NCBI GenBank assembly: GCA_024244705.1
Contig: JAAEOK010000112.1
Location: 62,001 to 126,000, forward strand
From: Alphaproteobacteria bacterium
GTDB taxonomy: Bacteria > Pseudomonadota > Alphaproteobacteria > JAAEOK01
DNA length: 64,000 nucleotides
Direction: 5' to 3'
A program made the position numbers and the translations under genes. The notes below the pieces were generated by a model. It saw only the letters and a list, made by a program, of their open reading frames with translations. It was not told the origin of the DNA and did not search any database. The number at the start of each line of letters is the position of its first letter. Position 1 is the stretch's first letter. Shown one piece after another: positions 1 to 9,049 of the stretch.

Positions 1-974
1 CGCAACATTCGGCTCGATGAAGCCTCATCGGTTTCGATCGCCGCCCGGCGAAAATCCCGTGTCGTCGGAATCGAAAATATGATCACCGGCATACCGTTGC
101 GGGCGGCTGCCCGCTTGGCGATTCGCCCAAGAAAATGGTGTGCTGCTTGGAGCTGGTGCGGTTCGGCGTCGTAATAGCCGGAAAAACCCGACTCGTCGAA
201 TTCGCGCTCTTCCAGCAGTGTCATGGCGTACATCACGGCGCCGTAGGTGTAGGTGAAATCGCGTCCGAAATTCGCGATAAACTGGAAGATCCCGAGGTCT
301 TTGTATTGCCAGTCCCGGAACGTGATTTCGCCCGGTGGCTCGTCGACCGGATGGAAAACCTCATATTTCCCATCGCCGGAGGCACGAAAATAAGGCCGAT
401 AGCGGTATGCGTAAGAGTTTCTTTTGGCCTCCCAAACCTCCGGGTCGTTGTCGCTGTAATCATTGTCGGGCAAGAAGAAAATGACGACCGCATCATGGTC
501 GTACGTGTCGGCGAAGTGCTCGTATATGAGATAGTATTGGACCGGTCCGACATGGCCCGCGGCGCCAAAATTCAAGAAATCGAAGCCTTGGCTTTCGACG
601 ATGGTGTCGAACCGGTCTTCCTGCACCACGCCGTAGCCTTCCAGAAAAGAATCGCCGAGGCCGAATACGGTTGGAATTCCATGCCTCGGTAGGTTCCAGG
701 AATCGTCGCGGGCGCCAACTTCATTCGACGCATAGACGACCGAATAACAGGATCGTCGATCGCTACCTTGGGCATCGGCTTTGTGCCATGCGCCCCAAGG
801 ATGATTTTCTGTGCGCCACGAATCGGCGGGCGGCACATCGGCGCGCGTCGCCCAAATTACCGGGCGATACTTGACCGGTACCAAACCGAATTCAAAAACG
901 ATGGCAGCAGCGATCTCGGCAATCAGTAGGAAAATGACAATGATCAGCGCCGCCGTTCCAGCAAGCCTGAACAT
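1..974 (-). CDS. SGNH-hydrolase-like membrane-anchored protein, 3' end outside window
   Basis: This minus-strand frame is open from an ATG at 974 to the window edge (324 codons), so the C-terminus is missing. Residues 4-29 form one hydrophobic segment, suggesting a membrane anchor with the rest outside the cytoplasm. The SGNH block I motif GLGDSFLEGYG lies at about 105-115 with Ser109 as the likely nucleophile, and a block resembling the Gly/Asn oxyanion blocks (NFGAAGHVGP) follows about 30 residues later. Codons read as a coherent protein, while the opposite-strand open frame does not. SGNH family members deacylate or deacetylate lipids and glycans; the substrate here is unknown. The stop codon and catalytic Asp/His lie beyond position 1, so activity cannot be judged. 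Confidence 0.72.
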   Translation of the reverse strand, partial: MFRLAGTAALIIVIFLLIAEIAAAIVFEFGLVPVKYRPVIWATRADVPPADSWRTENHPWGAWHKADAQGSDRRSCYSVVYASNEVGARDDSWNLPRHGIPTVFGLGDSFLEGYGVVQEDRFDTIVESQGFDFLNFGAAGHVGPVQYYLIYEHFADTYDHDAVVIFFLPDNDYSDNDPEVWEAKRNSYAYRYRPYFRASGDGKYEVFHPVDEPPGEITFRDWQYKDLGIFQFIANFGRDFTYTYGAVMYAMTLLEEREFDESGFSGYYDAEPHQLQAAHHFLGRIAKRAAARNGMPVIIFSIPTTRDFRRAAIETDEASSSRML

Positions 975-1461
975 CGTCCCGTCATGTCGCCGCTAAAAAG
1001 TTCTCCCCAAACAGCATTATGCCCCCAATCTACACCCAACTTGGCCGCCTTGGATCATGTTCGACGGTCGTTCTTGGGCGAGAACTCGCGGACGCATTCG
1101 ACCCACGCTCGCGTCCGATTTCGCCACAGAGTTTATGCCAATTTACGGTAGAATAAAAGGCCCGGCATACTCCACCGCAGCACCCATCAAAGATTGTGGT
1201 GGCATTGGGGCCGCGACCGGTCACCAACGAAAACGACATCATGCCGCCGAACAGCTCCGGCTCCGCCGCCGTGATGATCGAGGGTTGACTCGCCTTTACG
1301 ATGCCAATCAGGCGCGATAAATCGTCAATTAGCTGCATCCGCCCACAAAACCGTTGATCGGCGCCCTTGCGGTGACCATCATGGCCGAAATTGTGGAAAG
1401 GAACCGGACCTGACCTGGATCAAGGTAACGACACCGGTTACGGTCCAAGAGTCACCGAACA
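975..1461. other. Intergenic region between divergent SGNH gene and molybdenum hydroxylase operon
   Basis: This stretch of 487 bases separates the minus-strand SGNH gene from the plus-strand reductase operon and should hold both promoters. I see no convincing -35/-10 pair, riboswitch or RNA gene. A 102-codon minus-strand open frame (1030-1338) has no recognisable domain and no good ribosome binding site, so I treat it as non-coding or as gene debris. Confidence 0.4.
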
Positions 1462-1944
1462 ATGGTCAGAATCCTAAATATTACGCTCAACGGCCGACCG
1501 CGCGCCGACGCCGTCGGCGATAATGTCCTGCTGCTCGACTATTTGCGCGAGCAGGTCGCCCTGACGGGAACGAAGACCGGCTGCGACGGCGGCGAATGCG
1601 GTGCCTGCACGGTCTTGATCGACGATCGCCCGGTGTTCTCGTGCCTCCGTCTCGCCGCGACCTGCGAGGGAACCAAGATCGACACCATCGAGGCACTCGC
1701 CGATGGCGGGCGTCTGTCGGCGATCCAGCGCGGGTTTCATGAAAAACTGGGAGCCCAATGCGGCTATTGCACGCCCGGTCTCATCATGGCCTCGGAGGGA
1801 TTGCTGCGCCACAATGCGGCGCCGAGCGAGGCGGAAATCCGTGAGGCGTTGGGTAGCAACATTTGCCGCTGCACCGGTTACGTGAAAATTATCGAGGCGG
1901 TGCAATACGCCGCCGGTCTTATCGCGGATGGAGATCGGCCATGA
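1462..1944 (+). CDS. hcrC: Molybdenum hydroxylase 2Fe-2S subunit (4-hydroxybenzoyl-CoA reductase gamma type)
   Basis: This is the 160-residue iron-sulfur subunit of a xanthine-oxidase-family enzyme. The plant-type ferredoxin motif CDGGECGACTVL (about residues 40-51) binds the first 2Fe-2S cluster. The helical-domain motifs CGYC (about 100) and CRC (about 135) bind the second. The length matches the family. It relays electrons between the molybdenum cofactor and the FAD. Its TGA overlaps the ATG of the large subunit (ATGA at 1941-1944), so the subunits are translationally coupled. The gene symbol follows from the diagnostic insert in the third subunit of the operon; by itself this protein could equally be a CO-dehydrogenase-like or isoquinoline-oxidoreductase-like subunit. 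Confidence 0.85.
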   Translation: MVRILNITLNGRPRADAVGDNVLLLDYLREQVALTGTKTGCDGGECGACTVLIDDRPVFSCLRLAATCEGTKIDTIEALADGGRLSAIQRGFHEKLGAQCGYCTPGLIMASEGLLRHNAAPSEAEIREALGSNICRCTGYVKIIEAVQYAAGLIADGDRP

Positions 1945-4271
1945 CCGAAGTCGCTCCCGTCAAGTCGATCGGCGGCTATGTTCCCATGGTCGACGGGCCC
2001 GACAAAGTCTCGGGCAGGGCCAAATATACCGCCGACTTTGTCCAGCCCGAAACGATGGCCGGCCGCATATTCCGCAGCCCATACGCTCACGCCGAAATCC
2101 TCGAAGTCGACATCTCGGAAGCAGCCAAGGTGCCGGGCGTTCGCGCCATCGTGACCGGTGCCGATTGCGACCAAACATTCGGCGTTCTGCCGATCGCACG
2201 CAGCGAATACCCGATGGCGCGGGACCGTGTCCGTTACAAGGGCGAACCGGTGGCGGCCGTCGCCGCCGATAACGACGCCGCCGCGCTCGAGGCGATTCGA
2301 CGGATCCATATGAAGGTCAAGGAACTGCCAGCCTATTATACGGTCCGCGACGCTCTGTCCGAACAGGCGGTCGACCTTCACGATCATCGTCCCGGAAATA
2401 TCGAGCGCGACGTATTTTTCGAGCTCGGCGATATCGAGGGCGGGTTCGCCGACGCCGACCTCGTGCGGGAACAGAATTACCATTGCGCCGAGGTGTGCCA
2501 GAACCAGATGGAGATGCACGCCGCCTGGGCCGAATATGACGCGGCGCGGGACCGCATGACGGTCTATGCCAGTACCCAGGTGCCGTTCTACGTCCATCTC
2601 ATGCTGGCTCGCACCCTCGATATGGACAAATCCAAGATCCGCGTCGTCAAACCCCATATCGGAGGCGGCTTCGGCTGTCGGACCGAAACTCTGAACGTCG
2701 AGTTGATTACCGCCCTGTTGGCCCGCAAGACCGGCGGCCGGGTCCGTACCGTGGTCAACCGTGAGGAGACATTCATCACCCACCGCGGCCGGCCGGAAAC
2801 CGAGATCCGCCTGAAAATGGGGATGAACCGCGAGGGACGTGTGACCGCGGTCGATTGTGAGACCTATCAGCGTGGCGGCGCCCACAGCGGCTACGGCATC
2901 GTCACCATCCTCTATTCCGGTTCGATGCTCTACGCGATCTATGACCTTCACAATGTCAAGTACGTCGGCAAGCGCGTCCTGACCAACACGCCGCCGTGCG
3001 GCGCGTTCCGCGGCCATGGCACGGTCAATATCCGGTTCGCTTTCGAGAGCCTGCTCGATTCGATGGCCGACGAACTGGGCCTCGACCCGATGGCGGTGCG
3101 GCGCGCCAACTACCTGACGGCGCCGACCTTCACCGACAACGATCTGATGGTCAACAGCTATGGGCTGCCGGAATGCGTCGATGGCGTCGAGGAAGCCAGC
3201 GGGTGGAAAAAGAGGAAAGGGAAATTGGCGCCGGGCAAGGGCCTGGGCATGGCTTGCTCCCACTATATCAGCGGCGCGTCCAAGCCCGTCAATTGGACCG
3301 GCGAGCCGCACGCCACCATCAAGTTGAAGCTCGACTGGGATGGTTCGATCGTGCTTCTCACCGGCGCCGCCGAGATCGGTCAGGGGTCGTCGACCGTGCT
3401 CGTCCAGACCGTCGCCGATGTCCTCGGACTCGACATGGCACGGGTCCGAATCGTGGCCGCCGACAGCGAGGTGACGCCGAAGGATAATGGGTCCTATTCG
3501 TCGCGGGTGACCTTCATGGTCTGCAACGCGGCGATCGAGGCCGCCGAGAAGCTCAAACGGATCATGGTCGAGGCGGCGGCACGCAAGCTCGAGGCCCAGC
3601 CCGAGGATATCGAATGCCTGGGCGAGGTCTATCGGGCGGGACAACAGGATGCGGGGATCGATTTCGACGATGTGGTAACCGAAGCGCTGCGCGATATCGG
3701 TACGATCACCGTGACGGGCAACTACAACACCATCCCGGAATCCCACGGCGGGCGCAAATACCGGGGTGCGGCGATCGGCGGAACGATGGCTTACAGCTAT
3801 GCCGCCCAGGTCGTCGAAGTTTCGGTCGATGAGGATACCGGCCAAGTGACCGTCGACAACGTGTGGGTCGCGCACGATTGCGGCAAAGCGCTTAACCGGC
3901 TCACCGTCGAGGGTCAAGTCCAAGGTTCGGTGTGGATGGGCATGGGCCAGGCGATGAGCGAGGAGACCGGCTATTACGACGGGCTCCTCGTCACCGGCAA
4001 CATGCTCGACTACCGCGTCCCGACAATTCAGGACTCGCCCCCGATTCACGTTCAAATCGTCGAGGCGCACGACCCGCATGGACCCTTTGGCGCGAAAGAG
4101 GCCGGAGAAGGCTCGTTGGCCGGGTTCCTCCCGGCGCTCACCAACGCCATCGCGGACGCGATTGGCGTGCGTTTCACGGACCTGCCGGTGACGCCGGATC
4201 GGGTTTTCGCGGCATTGGAAAAGCGGCAACGCGCGGCCAAGCGCAAGGCCGCAACCGCGGCCGATAGCTGA
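1941..4271 (+). CDS. hcrA: Molybdopterin-binding catalytic subunit of 4-hydroxybenzoyl-CoA reductase type
   Basis: This is the 776-residue molybdenum-cofactor subunit of a xanthine-oxidase-family enzyme. The frame stays open upstream to 1863, but the ATG at 1941 overlaps the previous stop and matches the family N-terminus (residues KSIGGYVPMVDGPDKVSG). Family signatures visible are GGGFG, the PPCGAFRGHG cofactor loop, EIGQGSSTV, and GAKEAGEGS near the C-terminus, whose Glu is the conserved active-site residue. In 4-hydroxybenzoyl-CoA reductase this subunit removes the para hydroxyl of the aromatic thioester. No other aromatic degradation gene lies nearby, so the substrate is inferred only from the companion beta subunit. 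Confidence 0.85.
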   Translation: MTEVAPVKSIGGYVPMVDGPDKVSGRAKYTADFVQPETMAGRIFRSPYAHAEILEVDISEAAKVPGVRAIVTGADCDQTFGVLPIARSEYPMARDRVRYKGEPVAAVAADNDAAALEAIRRIHMKVKELPAYYTVRDALSEQAVDLHDHRPGNIERDVFFELGDIEGGFADADLVREQNYHCAEVCQNQMEMHAAWAEYDAARDRMTVYASTQVPFYVHLMLARTLDMDKSKIRVVKPHIGGGFGCRTETLNVELITALLARKTGGRVRTVVNREETFITHRGRPETEIRLKMGMNREGRVTAVDCETYQRGGAHSGYGIVTILYSGSMLYAIYDLHNVKYVGKRVLTNTPPCGAFRGHGTVNIRFAFESLLDSMADELGLDPMAVRRANYLTAPTFTDNDLMVNSYGLPECVDGVEEASGWKKRKGKLAPGKGLGMACSHYISGASKPVNWTGEPHATIKLKLDWDGSIVLLTGAAEIGQGSSTVLVQTVADVLGLDMARVRIVAADSEVTPKDNGSYSSRVTFMVCNAAIEAAEKLKRIMVEAAARKLEAQPEDIECLGEVYRAGQQDAGIDFDDVVTEALRDIGTITVTGNYNTIPESHGGRKYRGAAIGGTMAYSYAAQVVEVSVDEDTGQVTVDNVWVAHDCGKALNRLTVEGQVQGSVWMGMGQAMSEETGYYDGLLVTGNMLDYRVPTIQDSPPIHVQIVEAHDPHGPFGAKEAGEGSLAGFLPALTNAIADAIGVRFTDLPVTPDRVFAALEKRQRAAKRKAATAADS

Positions 4272-5278
4272 TGGACGTCCTTCCCGATTTCACAATTCTG
4301 CGGCCGACCACCATCGATGAAGCGGTCGCGGCGCGGACGCAGCACCCGGACGCGCGCCTTCTCGGCGGCGGTACCGATTTGGTTGTCAACATTCGCCGCG
4401 GCATCGAGGCGCCACCGGTCCTGATCGAGATGATGGCGATCGATTCCTTGCGATCGATCTCGACCGCTGATGATGAATTGGCCGTGGGCGCATCGGTCCG
4501 GCTGAGCGAGCTCGCCGATCACGAAGACGTTTTGTCGAACTATCCGGTCGTTGCCCAGGCAGCGCATTCGATTGCCGGCCCCACCCACCGCGAGATGGGT
4601 ACGGTTGGCGGCAATATCTGTCTCGATACCCGGTGCATTTTCTACAATCAGAGCGAATGGTGGCGGACCGCCAATCGGCATTGCCTGAAGACCACCGGCG
4701 ACATGTGCCATGTCGCGCCGAAAAGCCGCGGCGTGTGCTTCGCGACCTTCAGCGGCGACCTCGCCCCCGCTTTCCTCGTTCTTGATGCCGAGGTCGACCT
4801 CATGGGTCCGGAAGGGATGCGTACCTTGCCCTTGAAAGAGCTTTACACCGGATATGCCAAACAGGACGGGTCAACCGGCGACGGTCGCAATTATCTCAGC
4901 CTTCGGGCGGGCGAGATCGTCACCGCGGTGCGCGCCAAGCGCATCCCCGGCCACAAATCGGCCTATGATAAGATCCGCATCCGGCGGTCGATCGAATACC
5001 CGGTGGCGGGTGTCGCCGTCGCCTTGCGGCGGGACGAATCGATTCTCAAGGATCTCCGTATCGCCTTCACCGGGACCAATCCACGGCCTGTCCCGCTCGA
5101 CGGCACCGATGCGCTGTGTGGTGGGGCACTCGACGAAACGGTTCTGGAAGCGCTCGACGATCTTGTTCGCGACCAGGTCATGGCGATGAAGACGACCTTC
5201 ACGCCCGGTCACTACCGGCGCCGTGTCGCCAACGTGCTGGCCCGGCGGCTGGTGACGCACCTATTCGATGCAGCCTAA
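4271..5278 (+). CDS. hcrB: FAD-binding subunit with extra 4Fe-4S insert (4-hydroxybenzoyl-CoA reductase beta type)
   Basis: This is the 335-residue FAD subunit of the operon; its ATG shares a base with the preceding TGA (TGATG at 4269-4273). The family FAD motifs LLGGGTDLVVN (30-40) and GTVGGNICLDTRC (110-122) are present. Between the FAD lobes sits an insert with Cys122, Cys138, Cys146 and Cys156. These match in spacing the four ligands of the additional 4Fe-4S cluster known from the Thauera 4-hydroxybenzoyl-CoA reductase beta subunit and absent from ordinary xanthine-oxidase-like enzymes. This is the strongest evidence that the complex reduces an aromatic CoA ester with low-potential electrons rather than hydroxylating a substrate. 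The order gamma-alpha-beta forms a tight operon; no maturation gene (XdhC/CoxF type) is adjacent. Confidence 0.87.
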   Translation: MDVLPDFTILRPTTIDEAVAARTQHPDARLLGGGTDLVVNIRRGIEAPPVLIEMMAIDSLRSISTADDELAVGASVRLSELADHEDVLSNYPVVAQAAHSIAGPTHREMGTVGGNICLDTRCIFYNQSEWWRTANRHCLKTTGDMCHVAPKSRGVCFATFSGDLAPAFLVLDAEVDLMGPEGMRTLPLKELYTGYAKQDGSTGDGRNYLSLRAGEIVTAVRAKRIPGHKSAYDKIRIRRSIEYPVAGVAVALRRDESILKDLRIAFTGTNPRPVPLDGTDALCGGALDETVLEALDDLVRDQVMAMKTTFTPGHYRRRVANVLARRLVTHLFDAA

Positions 5279-5305
5279 TCGCAACTCGAAAGAACGCAGT
5301 TCACG

Positions 5306-6787
5306 CTAGGTGCCGCCGGGAATGCAGACGGCACCGGAAGGCGGACGTCCCGATTGGCATTCCGCGAGCATATCGAACCCGTTTTCGGCGACCGGATTGA
5401 TCACCCGCCCGTGCCACGCCCCGTCATCATCGACCAACATTTCGAGAAAACCGAAACGGTCGCGAGTCATGACCGCCGCCCGCACGCCGTCGACATCGGC
5501 GGTCATATCCGGCGCCAGCTCGAGCTTCGGAAGGCCAATGCCGCCATTGCCGACGAAAATTTGGGGCGGGCGCGTATCATCTTCGAATGTCAGCGCCTGA
5601 AACACGTGGATATGCCCGCTTAGCACGAGATCAATTTCAGCCGAAAGGTGACCGCCGGAGGCGCTACTCAAAGCGCGCTGCAGGGTTTGGTTTATCACGA
5701 GAAATTTGCCGGAGACCGCGTCGCTTCCACGATCATCGCCGCGCAGTCCCCAAAGTGGTCGGTGCGTGACCAGCCAAGCCGGGTCTTTATCGGCAAGACT
5801 TTGCACCTTGATGAACTCCTCCGTGTAGTGATCGCGGTACAGGACCCCTTGATCGCACGCATTGGCGCTGTCGACCATGAGGAGATCGAGACCACTCAGA
5901 TCGATCCGATAAGGCTCGACGAATCGAATAGGGCTCGTTTCACTCTCGGGCGTGCAGCTTTGTTCCGACATCGCGCCTCCGATAAGTGGGGAGCCGGGAC
6001 CGAGCAAATAAAACCACCCAGGACCCGCCCGACTGCACAGTTCATGATTGCCGCGCGAGGCGACCAGCGGTGTCACCGATAGGAGATCGGCGGCCGGCAC
6101 GAAGAAATCGTCCCGCCAGTCCGGCCAATTGTCCCAATCGTCGCTTCCCGATACGTTCTGGCTGATATACGGGCCCGGCTGCCGGCAGCCATACTTCGCC
6201 GGCACGCCGTCTCCCGCATCATAGACCCAGTGGGCCACGCCATCGATCGTGACCCTGCCCGGCGTGCCGCGATAATTGTAATCGCCGACATGGATCAATA
6301 GATCCGGCTGGCGTCCGGCGGCCCATCCGGCCATGGCGCCAAACGGCCACGCCGCGGCCCGATCGCAATCTTGGCCGCCATCATCGTAACAACCCGTGTC
6401 GCCGAAAATGACGATGTGTCTCGGCCGCTGCTTGACGATCGGGAGCGCGCGGCCGCTCTGTCCAACACGTCCGGCGACACCGTACTCATAGATCGCCTCG
6501 CATACCTTGATTGGGAAGGTCGCCGCGTGCGGATTCTTGCGTTCCGTGGTCGCGGCGTTCCGATCCGCGATCGAAATGACCGGACAGGAAGCGTTCGCGT
6601 CGACGATGAGGCGAACGAGCGGCACGGTTGAACCCGTTGGCGTCGGGACGAGGATGATATATGCCGACTCAACCGCGTCGACGGAGGCATCGCTCGGTGA
6701 ACCACCCACCATCCCGCAGCCGAGGAGAATCGAGGCCGAAAGAACAACCACGCCAAGATTTCGGAGATTTGCGACTGCCCTTCGCAC
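5306..6787 (-). CDS. Calcineurin-like metallophosphoesterase, predicted lipoprotein
   Basis: This is a 493-residue exported phosphoesterase starting at a GTG (6787) preceded by a GAAGGGG ribosome site. A signal peptide ends in a lipobox, ILLGCG, with Cys24 as the likely lipidated residue. The metallophosphatase blocks appear in order: GDTG (about 154), GDYNYRG, RGNHE, THRPLWG and SGHIH. This is the full set of metal ligands. An N-terminal domain of about 120 residues with several cysteines precedes the catalytic domain, a layout recalling purple acid phosphatase-like proteins. It is convergent with the reductase operon (27-bp gap) and lies just downstream of tRNA-Pro. The substrate is unknown; a periplasmic phosphomonoesterase or nucleotidase is plausible. 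Confidence 0.82.
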   Translation of the reverse strand: MRRAVANLRNLGVVVLSASILLGCGMVGGSPSDASVDAVESAYIILVPTPTGSTVPLVRLIVDANASCPVISIADRNAATTERKNPHAATFPIKVCEAIYEYGVAGRVGQSGRALPIVKQRPRHIVIFGDTGCYDDGGQDCDRAAAWPFGAMAGWAAGRQPDLLIHVGDYNYRGTPGRVTIDGVAHWVYDAGDGVPAKYGCRQPGPYISQNVSGSDDWDNWPDWRDDFFVPAADLLSVTPLVASRGNHELCSRAGPGWFYLLGPGSPLIGGAMSEQSCTPESETSPIRFVEPYRIDLSGLDLLMVDSANACDQGVLYRDHYTEEFIKVQSLADKDPAWLVTHRPLWGLRGDDRGSDAVSGKFLVINQTLQRALSSASGGHLSAEIDLVLSGHIHVFQALTFEDDTRPPQIFVGNGGIGLPKLELAPDMTADVDGVRAAVMTRDRFGFLEMLVDDDGAWHGRVINPVAENGFDMLAECQSGRPPSGAVCIPGGT

Positions 6788-6883
6788 GACGTGGTCCCCT
6801 TCGATTCAATATAGGCTGAAGTGGCGGCAACGAGGCCGACATTCGACCTCGCTCGCTTCGCCCATGAATGAACTGAAATAGAA

Positions 6884-6960
6884 TGGTCGGAGAGGCCGGA
6901 TTTGAACCGACGACCCCCACACCCCCAGTGTGGTGCGCTACCAGACTGCGCTACTCTCCG
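6884..6960 (-). tRNA. tRNA-Pro (anticodon GGG)
   Basis: Read on the minus strand, a 77-nt cloverleaf runs from C at 6960 to a genomically encoded CCA at 6884-6886. The 7-bp acceptor stem is CGGAGAG/CTCTCCG. The anticodon stem CCACA/TGTGG encloses the loop CTGGGGG, giving anticodon GGG. The T-loop contains GGTTCAAATCC. It sits next to the merR/ihfA genes, a common alphaproteobacterial arrangement. Confidence 0.97.
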
Positions 6961-7044
6961 GGCCACCATTCAACAACGGGCACCGCCCGCGATGCGCACT
7001 CTAATGCGGGCCCGTGACGATGACAATACGATCGCGAAGGTGGA

Positions 7045-7509
7045 TTATTCTTCGGCGCGGAGCAATTTACGAACTTCGACCAATTCCTTCAAAAGCGCCT
7101 TCAACTCGCGACGCAGCTTAGGATCGATGTCGCGGCCGGCATCTTCGACGGGGCGATTTCGCGCCTCCCGAACCGGAGGCGGCACGTTGGGACCGGTCCG
7201 TTGGCCGGCTACTCTGGGCCCGCTTTTTACCCCGCCCTCGCGCAAGAGCCGCTGCACGCCCTTGATCGTATAACCCTCGGTGTATAGCAACTCGCGAATG
7301 CGGCGCAGCAGGTCGACGTCCTCGGGTCTATAATAACGCCGGCCACCACCGCGTTTGAGCGGCCGGACCTGGGCGAATTTGGTCTCCCAGAACCTCAATA
7401 CGTGCTGGGGAACATCGAGCACCGTAGCAACTTCGCTGATGGTCCGAAATGCGCCTGGCGATTTGCCGTCGCGTCGATTGCTGACACTACTCTCCGCGAT
7501 TTGTCCCAT
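7045..7509 (-). CDS. MerR-family transcriptional regulator next to ihfA
   Basis: This 154-residue protein has an N-terminal MerR winged helix: [20 protein letters not shown] (about 23-42) followed by the wing [15 protein letters not shown]. The tail is basic and proline-rich and ends in a short charged helix, with no metal-binding cysteines, so it is not a metal-responsive MerR. It follows ihfA with a 2-bp gap on the same strand. This ihfA-merR pair directly before tRNA-Pro is widespread in alphaproteobacteria; to my knowledge the regulator's targets are not established. Co-expression with ihfA is likely from the spacing. Confidence 0.86.
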   Translation of the reverse strand: MGQIAESSVSNRRDGKSPGAFRTISEVATVLDVPQHVLRFWETKFAQVRPLKRGGGRRYYRPEDVDLLRRIRELLYTEGYTIKGVQRLLREGGVKSGPRVAGQRTGPNVPPPVREARNRPVEDAGRDIDPKLRRELKALLKELVEVRKLLRAEE

Positions 7510-7511
7510 CC

Positions 7512-7835
7512 CTATATCGCCACCGGTTCAGAGCTTGCTCCCTGGCCCTGATTGATCCGGTCCTTCAGCACGTGCGAAGCCCGGAACACGAGAACCCGAC
7601 GGGGCAGAATCGGCACTTCTTCCCCGGTCTTCGGGTTGCGACCCATGCGTTCGCCCTTCTCGCGTACCGAAAAGCTGCCAAACGACGAGATCTTGACCCC
7701 CTCGCCGCGGGTCAGCGCCGTCGCAATTTCCTCAAGCACGTATTCGACCAGCTCAGCCGAATCGTTCCGCGACAGGCCAACCTCTTGGTAGACAGCTTCA
7801 CTCAAGTCCGCGCGCGTGACTGTGTTGCCGGTCAT
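7512..7835 (-). CDS. ihfA: Integration host factor subunit alpha
   Basis: This 107-residue protein is one half of the heterodimeric DNA-bending factor IHF, which shapes nucleoid structure, recombination sites and sigma-54 promoters. The HU/IHF fold is clear: [17 protein letters not shown] at the N-terminus, [20 protein letters not shown] in the middle, and the arm [20 protein letters not shown] that inserts into the minor groove. The length is close to the usual 100 residues, with a slightly longer tail. The fabH stop is 237 bp away across a gap that should hold its promoter, while the MerR gene follows immediately. Confidence 0.95.
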   Translation of the reverse strand: MTGNTVTRADLSEAVYQEVGLSRNDSAELVEYVLEEIATALTRGEGVKISSFGSFSVREKGERMGRNPKTGEEVPILPRRVLVFRASHVLKDRINQGQGASSEPVAI

Positions 7836-8071
7836 GGCGCCCTCTCTCCCCTAGATGACCCTGCTAGAAGCGTACTCTGATCGGATTAATCCGTCAATTC
7901 CAAAGGGATATGGGCGCTTCTTAAGCTCTTGTTCGAATCCTGGGATCGGTATTTCCTCCGGGTAGGCCCTCGTCACCGCGGTGACAAGACGAAACTCAAC
8001 TAAAATTACTCTTTTATGGCAGCGAATTAGCGCAGTTTATTGAAGTCTGGATTTACCGATACATGGCGAAT
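7836..8071. other. Intergenic region between ihfA and fabH
   Basis: These 236 bases are more AT-rich than the flanking genes and lie between two minus-strand genes, so they should contain the ihfA promoter and the end of the plsX-fabH transcript. I see no strong hairpin followed by a T-run and no open frame worth calling. Confidence 0.4.
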
Positions 8072-9049
8072 CTACCATCTTATAAGACTTGACCCCCACG
8101 AGAGCCCGCCGCCGATGGCCTCGATCAAGACGAGATCACCCTGTTTGATCCGGCCGTCATGGGCGGCCTCTGACAGGGCCAACGGAATCGACGCCGCCGA
8201 CGTATTGGCATGACGGTCGACCGTCGTCACGACATTGTCGGGCGATAGATTGAGCTTTCTGACCGTGCCGTCGATAATACGTTTGTTGGCTTGGTGGGGT
8301 ACCAGCCAGTCGACGTCGGCCGGAGTGAGGTTGTTGGCTTCCAGTGCTTCGTGCACGACTTTGGCCAATTTTTCCACCGCATGGCGGAACACCTCGCGCC
8401 CGACCATGCGGACGTGACCGGTTTGCTGATTGAGCGAAACTCCGCCATTTACCTCCAACAGATCACGATATCGGCCATCGGTATGAAGGTGGGTCGACAG
8501 GATCCCGCGTTGCCGGGCGTCGCCGTTGGTTTTTTGTGCCTTGATAACGACTGCTCCGGCGCCGTCACCGAACAGGACACAGGTATTACGGTCGTTCCAG
8601 TCCAGAATCCGGGAAAACGTTTCGGCGCCAATAACCAAGGCATGCTTCGACTGTCCGACTCGAACGAAATTATCGGCCACGGCCAGGCCATAAACAAAGC
8701 CCGCACAAACAGCCTGCACATCGAAGGCCGCGCCGGAGGTCGCGCCGAGCTTGGCCTGAACCTCCGCGGCCGTCGCCGGGAAGGTGCGATCGGGGGTCGT
8801 GGTCGCGACCACGATGAGATCGATGTCGCCGATATCCAGCTCGGCGCGTTGCAATGCCTGTGTGGCCGCCGCTACCGCAAGATCCGAGGTCACCTCGTCA
8901 TCGGCCGCAATGCATCGCTGGCGAATTCCGGTGCGTTCGACGATCCATTCGTTCGTCGTATCCACGCGTTTGGCCAATTCCTCGTTCGTAACGACACGTT
9001 CCGGAAGATAGGCGCCGACACCGCAAATGAGTGAACGATACATGCTCAC
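8072..9049 (-). CDS. fabH: 3-oxoacyl-ACP synthase III (KAS III)
   Basis: This 325-residue enzyme starts fatty-acid synthesis by condensing acetyl-CoA with malonyl-ACP. The thiolase-fold catalytic triad is visible: Cys115 in [10 protein letters not shown], the His in VPHQANKRI and the Asn in [10 protein letters not shown]. The frame starts at GTG 9049, overlapping the plsX TGA (GTGA at 9046-9049); an ATG two codons in (9043) is an alternative. The coupling to plsX fits the standard plsX-fabH fatty acid/phospholipid operon, with rpmF and the DUF177 gene upstream. Confidence 0.96.
   Translation of the reverse strand: MSMYRSLICGVGAYLPERVVTNEELAKRVDTTNEWIVERTGIRQRCIAADDEVTSDLAVAAATQALQRAELDIGDIDLIVVATTTPDRTFPATAAEVQAKLGATSGAAFDVQAVCAGFVYGLAVADNFVRVGQSKHALVIGAETFSRILDWNDRNTCVLFGDGAGAVVIKAQKTNGDARQRGILSTHLHTDGRYRDLLEVNGGVSLNQQTGHVRMVGREVFRHAVEKLAKVVHEALEANNLTPADVDWLVPHQANKRIIDGTVRKLNLSPDNVVTTVDRHANTSAASIPLALSEAAHDGRIKQGDLVLIEAIGGGLSWGSSLIRW

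Noticed and set aside
135-692. 185-codon open frame on the plus strand
   Set aside because: It is antisense to the SGNH hydrolase, whose minus-strand frame has clear motifs.
1030-1338. 102-codon open frame on the minus strand
   Set aside because: It has no recognised domain, no ribosome site and lies within an intergenic region; it may be debris but cannot be supported as a gene.
1878-4229. 783-codon open frame on the minus strand
   Set aside because: It is antisense to hcrA and arises from high GC at the third codon position; its protein has no family features.
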